Source: Fidelibacterota bacterium
Lineage (GTDB): Bacteria; Fidelibacterota; UBA8477
Direction: 5' to 3'
Length of the DNA stretch: 30,040 nucleotides
Assembly: GCA_021734045.1 (NCBI GenBank)
Contig: JAIPJR010000034.1
Coordinates: 1 to 30,040 of the forward strand
Each line of letters begins with the position of its first letter. The stretch's first letter is position 1. Position numbers and translations under genes: made by a program. Below the pieces are notes generated by a model that had not been told where the DNA came from, searched no databases, and saw only the letters and a program-made list of their open reading frames with translations. Positions 24,635-30,040 of this stretch are shown piece by piece.

Positions 24635-24640
24635 TTGCCT

Positions 24641-24646
24641 CTCCTT
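24641..24646 (-). promoter_or_regulatory. ribosome binding site deciding the GTG start of pntA
   Basis: AAGGAG on the minus strand, 6 bases before the GTG at 24634-24632. The following residues match the conserved start of the family, so GTG is used. Confidence 0.85.
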
Positions 24647-24742
24647 GTTTATTCTCTATACCAATCTGATTGTTGCCTGTGGTCTGTCTGGTAAGCCCCC
24701 GGAGGCTGGTTTTTGTCTTAAAAAAGTCAGTTCACGCACTCA

Positions 24743-25840
24743 TCAAGCGCCTGAGCCGGCGGCCACTTCGCCGGCCTGAGTTGTCTGAAATTTCATCTTC
24801 TGCTTCGCGTAATACTCATCTTCCGGCTGCAGGGTAATACATTGGTCGATAATTTGGACGGCTTCATCACGCCGCCCCAGTTTCCATAGCACTTCCGCAC
24901 GGGTATCCATCACCTGCGCCCGGGAGGCAGAATCGGTCGTTTCCGGTAAGAGCTCAATCGCTTTGGCACTCTTGACCAGCGCGTCCTCCAGGTTTTTCTC
25001 CAGCTCAGCCATGCGCCAGGCATAGCCATTATACAATTGCGTGGAAACCGTGCCGCGTTGCTCCATGAAAGTCACATATTCCTGCAGAACCCGCGCTTCA
25101 CCTTCGCCATCACCGGCCCGACGATAGTAGCGGGACAGATTATTGTAGGCTTCCGGGATGTAGGGACTATCAGCATTTTGGCTGATATACGCTTTCAGAG
25201 CGTCCGGACTGGCAGATTGTTCAACCTGGTGCTGGGCAATCTTGAACCGTGAGAGTGCCTTCTGGTTATCATCGGCTTCCGCCAGATCCGGAACCTTCTC
25301 CCAGTATGAAACCGCACCTTCCAGTCCGCTCATGTTTTCAACCTTCTGGGCGAACTGAATGAGTAGCCCAGGATCGTTGGGATTCTCTTCCAGGCGGGCT
25401 TTCAGTGTGGGGTAGGTATCAATGCCATTCACAATCCGGGTCAGTTCTCCTACCATATCTTCAGCCGGTAAATATCCTGGAATACGGTCAACTTCTTCAC
25501 CCTCCGCATTGAGAAAAACCATGGTGGGATATCCACCGATGCGGAACTTTTTAGCAAGTTCAATGCCATCACCCTTTTCCGCGTCAACCTCAATGGGAAT
25601 CAGGTGTTGCTGCGCCACCTCAATAACCTTGGGATCCGGCCAGGTTTGGGCATCCAGGCGCTTGCACCACGAACACCAGTCAGTGGAAAATTCTATCATC
25701 ACCAATTTGCTGTCGTCCGTTTTGGCTTTGGCCAGGGCTTCATCAAATCCACCCTGCACCCAGGGGAAGGTGGGATTTTCCGTTGAACAATTCCCTAAAA
25801 CGAGAACAGCGGCAATTAATGGTACTATCAGGTGTTTCAT
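24743..25840 (-). CDS. thioredoxin-fold lipoprotein with TPR-like tail
   Basis: 365 residues. Signal peptide with a lipobox-like VLGNC (Cys18), so probably a membrane-anchored envelope protein. Thioredoxin domain about 28-140: FSTDWCSWCKRLD with redox Cys56 and Cys59 (C-S-W-C), the cis-Pro segment IGGYPTMVFLNAEG and a GYLPAEDM helix. From about 145 to 350 the protein is alpha-helical with TPR-like repeats (NDPGLLIQFAQKVENMSG, SPYIPEAYNNLSRYYRRAGD, ALVKSAKAIELLPETTD, AEVLWKLGRRDEAVQIIDQC). It likely reduces or isomerises disulfides of client proteins in the periplasm, with the TPR part for partner binding; the client is unknown. An AAGGAG site lies 8 bases before the ATG. The pnt operon follows downstream on the same strand. 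Confidence 0.87.
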   Translation of the reverse strand: MKHLIVPLIAAVLVLGNCSTENPTFPWVQGGFDEALAKAKTDDSKLVMIEFSTDWCSWCKRLDAQTWPDPKVIEVAQQHLIPIEVDAEKGDGIELAKKFRIGGYPTMVFLNAEGEEVDRIPGYLPAEDMVGELTRIVNGIDTYPTLKARLEENPNDPGLLIQFAQKVENMSGLEGAVSYWEKVPDLAEADDNQKALSRFKIAQHQVEQSASPDALKAYISQNADSPYIPEAYNNLSRYYRRAGDGEGEARVLQEYVTFMEQRGTVSTQLYNGYAWRMAELEKNLEDALVKSAKAIELLPETTDSASRAQVMDTRAEVLWKLGRRDEAVQIIDQCITLQPEDEYYAKQKMKFQTTQAGEVAAGSGA

Positions 25841-26063
25841 ATGTGAGGCTCCTTACATGACAGGAAGTCGTGTATTTTGTAAAGACGTGTCAGGGGTTGT
25901 ATTTGAAAGTGAGAAATGGGGTAGTTTGGCAAATTTATTTTTCAATGCGCGCCAATATAATCGGCAACTTCGCCGGGACAAGCCGGCATTCGTTGCGCCG
26001 GTGCTTCAAACTGCACCAGAAACCCCTCCAGATGTGAGGGTCTGGGACAAATGAAATTCAAAA

Positions 26064-26480
26064 TCAATAGATATCCGCCTGCTGCTTGTCTTTAATCTCC
26101 TGGATTGCCCGCAGAACATCCCGGCGGCTTACCTGTCCGATAACTCTTCCCTCTTCCACAACCGGCATCCGGCGATAGATGTTTTTCAAGAACAAATCAG
26201 CCACGGTGAAAATATCCGTGTCGGCGTGAATGGAGACCACCGCTTCTGTCATATAATCTTCCACCGTACCACCTGGCTCGTGATGGTACACACCATTGGC
26301 CAAAATCCGCAGACAATCCTTTTCGGACACAATCCCCACCAGACGACCTTTGTTGTCCACCACCGATGCGCCAGAAATCTCATTTTTCACCAGCGTATCA
26401 ATAGCGACTTCAATGGGCGTATCCGGCTTGAAGGTGATGACTTTTTTGGTCATAAAATCACGAACAGAAATCTTGCGCAT
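26064..26480 (-). CDS. stand-alone CBS-domain pair protein
   Basis: 138 residues from the ATG with a strong ribosome site (GGGAGG, 8 bases away); an upstream in-frame ATG at 26528 adds 16 non-conserved residues that overlap that site. Two CBS motifs: about 8-63 (DFMTKKVITFKPDTPIEVAI ... GIVSEKDCLRIL) and about 74-130 (DYMTEAVVSIHADTDIFTVA ... GQVSRRDVLRAI). CBS pairs bind adenosyl nucleotides such as AMP, ATP or SAM and often regulate other proteins. There is no attached enzyme or channel, so the partner is unknown. It diverges from the M16 protease gene. About 220 bp of gene-free DNA lie between it and the thioredoxin gene, with one weak GC hairpin near 26019-26045. Confidence 0.9.
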   Translation of the reverse strand: MRKISVRDFMTKKVITFKPDTPIEVAIDTLVKNEISGASVVDNKGRLVGIVSEKDCLRILANGVYHHEPGGTVEDYMTEAVVSIHADTDIFTVADLFLKNIYRRMPVVEEGRVIGQVSRRDVLRAIQEIKDKQQADIY

Positions 26481-26488
26481 TTGAAATT

Positions 26489-26494
26489 CCTCCC
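26489..26494 (-). promoter_or_regulatory. ribosome binding site deciding the CBS gene start
   Basis: GGGAGG on the minus strand, 8 bases before the ATG at 26480; supports the shorter start over the ATG at 26528. Confidence 0.85.
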
Positions 26495-26678
26495 GATTGT
26501 TGCCTTTGGAAAGCTCCCCCGGCGGCAACGCGTTTTTAAAAGATGCCTGAGTTAATATGCTACCGACGAATGAACCTATAAGTCAAGGTAAATTGTTAAT
26601 TAAGAGATTGTCACAGCCGGGAAATATCTGGAACAATCCGGGCTGCCAGTCTATTATTACCCAACAATGAAGTTTACC

Positions 26679-26684
26679 AAGGAG
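26679..26684 (+). promoter_or_regulatory. ribosome binding site deciding the M16 protease start
   Basis: AAGGAG, 6 bases upstream of the ATG at 26691. It supports this start over an in-frame ATG at 26667, which would add eight charged residues ahead of the signal peptide. Confidence 0.85.
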
Positions 26685-26690
26685 AGACAG

Positions 26691-29528
26691 ATGATACACC
26701 GATTTTACCGCCCCCTGATTCTTGTTATGGTTGTGGGAGTGGTTACCAGTTGCAGTTGGTTTACTCCCGGAAAAGAGAACGGGAAAAACCGCGCCGAATT
26801 CAAACAAGCCCTGCCCGTTGATCCTGCTGTGCGCACCGGACAATTGCCCAACGGGCTTCATTACTATATCCGTTACAATCCCAAGCCGGAACATCGCGCC
26901 GAGCTGCGCCTGGCTGTGAATGCCGGAAGTATTCTGGAAAATGATGACCAGCAGGGGCTGGCCCATTTTGTGGAGCACATGGCTTTTAATGGCAGTGAAA
27001 ATTTTGAAAAACAGGCGCTGGTGGATTATCTGGAATCCATCGGTATGCGCTTCGGCCCCGATCTGAATGCCTATACCAGCTTTGATGAGACCGTTTACAT
27101 GCTTCAGGTACCCACAGATTCCTCCGAAGAGCTGAAAACAGCCTTCCAAATTCTGGAAGACTGGGGACACCTGCTCAGTTTCAACGACGAAGAAATTGAC
27201 AAAGAACGGGGTGTGATTATTGAAGAATGGCGCCTGGGGCGCGGTGCGGATCAACGCATGCGGGATGAACAATTTCCCATTATCCTGAAAGACTCCCGCT
27301 ACGCTGAACGCCTGCCAATCGGCAAAAAGGAAATTCTGGAGACATTTCATTACGAGACATTACGCCGGTTTTACAAAGACTGGTACCGACCCGATCTCAT
27401 GGCCGTGGTGGCGGTGGGTGATTTTGACATGGATGCCATCGAAGGGCTGATCCAATCCCATTTCGGCAATCTCACCAATCCGGGAAATGAGCGGGAACGG
27501 GAATTTTACCCGGTTCCCGACCATGAAGAGACATTGTTTGCCATCGCTACCGATAAAGAGGCGACCCGCAATCAGGTGGCTGTGTATTACATGCATGATG
27601 TGCAGCCGGAGGAAACCGTTGGCCACTACCGGGAACGCCTCATGGGTTCTTTGTACAATGCCATGTTCAGTGACCGCCTGAACGAGCTGGCCAAACAGTC
27701 GGATGCGCCCTTTCTGTACGGCTATTCCGGACAGGGGCAATTTGTACGCACGAAAGAGGTTTATCTGTTGGCTGCCGGTGTGGCGGATAATGGCATTGAA
27801 ACGGGGCTGGAAGCGCTCCTGCGGGAGGCCAAGCGCGTCCATGACTACGGCTTCACCCAGTCGGAGCTGGCGCGTCAGAAGAAGGCACTGTTACGCCAAG
27901 TGGAGCAGGCCTACAATGAGCGCGATAAAACCGAATCCCGGAATCTGGCCCGCGAATATGTGAGTCATTACCTCAATGGTGAACCCATTCCCGGTATTGA
28001 ATATGAGTACGCCATTACCCAAAAATTATTGCCCACCATTACGCTGGAAGATGTAAACCGGCTGGCGGATGAGTGGATTACGCCCCATAATCGCGTGGTC
28101 ACCGTGAATGCACCGGAAAAAGAGGGCGTGTCTGTTCCCTCAGACCAAGAACTGGCCGCCGTGCTGGAAGCCGTTTCCCGGGAGAAAGTGGAGCCCTACA
28201 CGGAAGCGGTGAATGGCGAGCCATTACTGGCGCAGGAGCCGGCTCCGGGTCAGGTGGTGTCTGAATCGTCCCATTCTGATGTTGGGATTGTAGAATGGAC
28301 GCTGAGCAACGGTGTGAGGGTCATTCTCAAACCCACCGATTTCAAAAACGATGAAGTGCGTTTCACCGCTTTCAGTCCTGGTGGGACCAGCCTGGTTCCC
28401 GACAGTAATTATATCGCCGCGGAAACGGCTGCGGACATTTTGTACGAAAGTGGCTTGGGGAATTTCGACCGGATTAGTCTGGACAAAAAGCTGACCGGGC
28501 AGGTGGTGAACGTGAAGCCCTGGTTGAAAGAACTTGAAGAAGGTCTGAACGGTTCAGCGTCACCGGCCGACCTGGAGACGCTGTTCCAACTGATTTATCT
28601 TCATTTCACCGCACCCCGGGCAGACGAAAACGCCTATGCCGCTTACAAAGGTCAGCTGGAAGCCTATGTTGCCAATCGCAGCGCCCGGCCCGAATCGGCT
28701 TTTCAGGACACGATTCAGGTAACATTAGCCCAGCACCATTTTCGCGCTCGCCCCTGGTCACCCGAGGTTTTGCGTGAAATGGATTTGGGGAAATCGTACC
28801 GCGTTTTCCGGGAGCGTTTCGCAGATGCCGGTGATTTCACCTTCATTTTTGTAGGCAATTTTGAGCCGGAAAAGCTGAAACCCCTGGTGGAAAAATACCT
28901 GGGTGCTTTGCCGGCATTGAACCGGAACGAAAAGTGGCGTGATCTGAATATCGACCCGCCGGCTGGTGTCATTACAAAGGAAATTTTCAAGGGCGAGGAA
29001 GCCAAGAGCAGCACGAGGATTGTGTTCAATGGGACCTTCGACTGGAATCGCCAGACGCGCTATGACATCATTTCCCTGGTGGATCTGATGCGCATTCGCC
29101 TGCGGGAAATTCTGCGGGAAGACATGGGCGGCACCTACAGTGTGGGAATTTGGGCAGAGACGGAGCAATTTCCGGAACCGGCCTATAAAATCAACATCAC
29201 TTTCGGTTCCGCGCCGGATCGGGTGGAGGAATTGGTGCAGGCGGTGATGGATGAGATCGAACATCTGAAAAAATCACCCCCCGATGAAGAATATCTGGTG
29301 AAAATCAAGGAGACCCAGCGTCGCAGCCGGGAAACCAACCTGAAGCAGAATGGGTATTGGATCCAACTGTTGAAATTCTACTACGCCAACGGATTTGATG
29401 TGGCCAATATTAATAAATTCAATGAGTTGGTAGAAAACTTGGCTGGTAGTGATCTGCAGCAATCGGCCCGGCGCTACCTGGACACCGATCATTATGTGCA
29501 GGTGATTCTCTATCCGGCCTCGGATTAA
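26691..29528 (+). CDS. M16 family zinc metalloprotease, lipoprotein (PqqL-like)
   Basis: 945 residues from the chosen start. Signal peptide with lipobox VTSC (Cys21), so membrane-anchored and periplasmic. The N-terminal M16 domain carries the zinc motif HFVEH (His92, Glu95, His96) in GLAHFVEHMAFNGSENF, and the distal Glu pair 172/179 in DKERGVIIEEWRLGRG, the third zinc ligand. Further family blocks: GMRFGPDLNAYTSFDETVYM, RFYKDWYRPDLMAVVAVGDF. A second M16 half begins at about 525 (VEWTLSNGVRVILKPTDFKNDEV) without the zinc motif, plus a C-terminal domain with REDMGGTYSVGIWAE. This is the two-halved clam-shell type, of the PqqL-like group, which degrades peptides entering the periplasm. Length is normal and nothing is broken. 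It stands alone, followed by a terminator. Confidence 0.95.
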   Translation: MIHRFYRPLILVMVVGVVTSCSWFTPGKENGKNRAEFKQALPVDPAVRTGQLPNGLHYYIRYNPKPEHRAELRLAVNAGSILENDDQQGLAHFVEHMAFNGSENFEKQALVDYLESIGMRFGPDLNAYTSFDETVYMLQVPTDSSEELKTAFQILEDWGHLLSFNDEEIDKERGVIIEEWRLGRGADQRMRDEQFPIILKDSRYAERLPIGKKEILETFHYETLRRFYKDWYRPDLMAVVAVGDFDMDAIEGLIQSHFGNLTNPGNEREREFYPVPDHEETLFAIATDKEATRNQVAVYYMHDVQPEETVGHYRERLMGSLYNAMFSDRLNELAKQSDAPFLYGYSGQGQFVRTKEVYLLAAGVADNGIETGLEALLREAKRVHDYGFTQSELARQKKALLRQVEQAYNERDKTESRNLAREYVSHYLNGEPIPGIEYEYAITQKLLPTITLEDVNRLADEWITPHNRVVTVNAPEKEGVSVPSDQELAAVLEAVSREKVEPYTEAVNGEPLLAQEPAPGQVVSESSHSDVGIVEWTLSNGVRVILKPTDFKNDEVRFTAFSPGGTSLVPDSNYIAAETAADILYESGLGNFDRISLDKKLTGQVVNVKPWLKELEEGLNGSASPADLETLFQLIYLHFTAPRADENAYAAYKGQLEAYVANRSARPESAFQDTIQVTLAQHHFRARPWSPEVLREMDLGKSYRVFRERFADAGDFTFIFVGNFEPEKLKPLVEKYLGALPALNRNEKWRDLNIDPPAGVITKEIFKGEEAKSSTRIVFNGTFDWNRQTRYDIISLVDLMRIRLREILREDMGGTYSVGIWAETEQFPEPAYKINITFGSAPDRVEELVQAVMDEIEHLKKSPPDEEYLVKIKETQRRSRETNLKQNGYWIQLLKFYYANGFDVANINKFNELVENLAGSDLQQSARRYLDTDHYVQVILYPASD

Positions 29529-29824
29529 TGATCTAGCCGGCTCATATGGTTTAGCGGTTTGACCAAAACTGCTGATTGTACAAAAAAGCGCTCTGAGATG
29601 AATCAGGGCGCTTTTTAATTGCTGGGGACAACTGGATTCTGGTTTCATCATGCTCCCACTGCAGCCTGGAGGGAAAATATTCATCATTTAGAGTGTGATA
29701 CTCAGTAAATCCACCTGGAATTTGGGTTGGAGAAAATATTTTTATTCCGGGGAAAAGTACTTGCTCTTACCTCACCACCCACTGAACTTAAAAAAAGTAA
29801 AAGAACACGATTTTGGTCATAATC
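29529..29824. other. gene-free stretch after the protease
   Basis: About 300 bp holding the protease terminator and then DNA that is visibly richer in A and T than the upstream genes. A 60-codon open frame at 29695-29877 has no recognisable features and overlaps the start of the next gene, so it was not accepted. Confidence 0.6.
29583..29616 (+). terminator. intrinsic terminator of the M16 protease gene
   Basis: AAAAAGCGC...GCGCTTTTT with an inner CTGA/TCAG extension forms a stem around a GATGAA loop (one T-G pair), ending in TTTTT. It lies about 55 bp after the stop codon; the A-run on the other side may also let it act on the minus strand. Confidence 0.88.
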
Positions 29825-30040
29825 ATGGATTCTACTATTTCCGATCTGAAAGACTTAATCACGGCAGCGTCTATTAGTCTTTCACCTGCGATAGCTTGGT
29901 TAACCTTCTATTCGCTATGGAGGGAAAAGCGTCGCGAGCGTCTTTCATCGATTAGACAACGACTACTCGAGGTAAAGGAAGAAATGGAATATATCGGTAA
30001 CTGGGCCAGAGCAGAATACAATGAAGAGAGCAGTCATGAT
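29825..30040 (+). CDS. partial membrane-anchored protein, unrecognised
   Basis: Seventy-two codons from an ATG at 29825 run open to the window edge, so the gene is truncated by the window. The protein begins MDSTISDLKDLITAASISLS, has one hydrophobic segment at about 15-32 (ASISLSPAIAWLTFYSLW), then a basic, coiled-coil-prone stretch (REKRRERLSSIRQRLLEVKE) and EEMEYIGNWARAEYNEE. This resembles a small membrane protein with a cytoplasmic helix, but no family is recognised. There is no strong ribosome site before the ATG, so the start is uncertain. Base composition upstream is more AT-rich than the neighbouring genes. Confidence 0.5.
   Translation, partial: MDSTISDLKDLITAASISLSPAIAWLTFYSLWREKRRERLSSIRQRLLEVKEEMEYIGNWARAEYNEESSHD

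Noticed and set aside
26583-27350. 255-codon open frame antisense to the start of the M16 protease
   Set aside because: It lies entirely opposite a well-supported protease gene, its translation is low in recognisable motifs, and it has no ribosome site of note.
29695-29877. 60-codon plus-strand open frame near the right edge
   Set aside because: It overlaps the longer, still-open frame starting at 29825 in another frame and shows no domain, signal or membrane pattern that supports it.
1-30040. tRNA, rRNA, insertion sequence, prophage or toxin-antitoxin genes
   Set aside because: None of these could be recognised on either strand by sequence features.

Overview
The window looks like a chromosomal segment of a Gram-negative, probably uncultivated bacterium of moderate GC content. 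The outer-membrane lifestyle is supported by several lipoproteins with clear lipoboxes, a MltC-like murein transglycosylase, and a large FecR-domain protein ending in a beta-barrel-like region with a terminal Phe. A 1578-residue lamin-tail-domain protein with a FlgD-Ig-like C-terminal domain, together with TSP3-type Asp/Gly repeats, suggests the wider FCB group and its neighbouring candidate phyla (Marinimicrobia/Calditrichota-like). This is inference; no rRNA or other phylogenetic marker is present.

Layout. (1) 5-1922, minus strand: a divergent polysaccharide deacetylase followed by a PdxJ-fold protein that has lost the PdxJ catalytic residues. (2) 1923-2717: no gene, but almost three tandem copies of a 223-bp unit that contains a long imperfect inverted repeat. 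(3) 2718-5054, minus: two small, overlapping, related lipoproteins and a PA0069/SplB-like radical SAM protein. (4) 5157-8224, minus: the FecR/beta-barrel protein and a CcmH-like protein with an altered cysteine motif. (5) 8380-10792, plus: a PfkB kinase, mtnA and yjbQ, a compact operon-like cluster. (6) 11102-16750, minus: LPP20 lipoprotein, MltC-like transglycosylase, YqeY, CvpA and MutS2, closely packed. (7) 16950-21686, plus: the giant lamin-tail/CARDB-like surface protein. (8) 21798-25840, minus: a thioredoxin-TPR lipoprotein followed by the three-gene proton-translocating transhydrogenase (pntA, pntAB, pntB). (9) 26064-29528: a stand-alone CBS-pair protein (minus) diverging from a lipoprotein M16 zinc protease (plus). 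(10) 29825 to the window end, plus: the start of an unrecognised membrane-anchored protein.

Most of the content is envelope biology (peptidoglycan turnover, lipoproteins, surface adhesin-like proteins, periplasmic proteolysis) plus redox/NADPH supply and housekeeping DNA or salvage functions. No tRNA, rRNA, CRISPR array, insertion sequence or phage gene could be recognised. I did not find an obvious new multi-gene system. The strongest oddities are the active-site-less PdxJ homologue, the CcmH variant, the FecR-barrel fusion with calcium-type repeats, the palindromic 223-bp tandem repeat and the pfkB-mtnA-yjbQ cluster.
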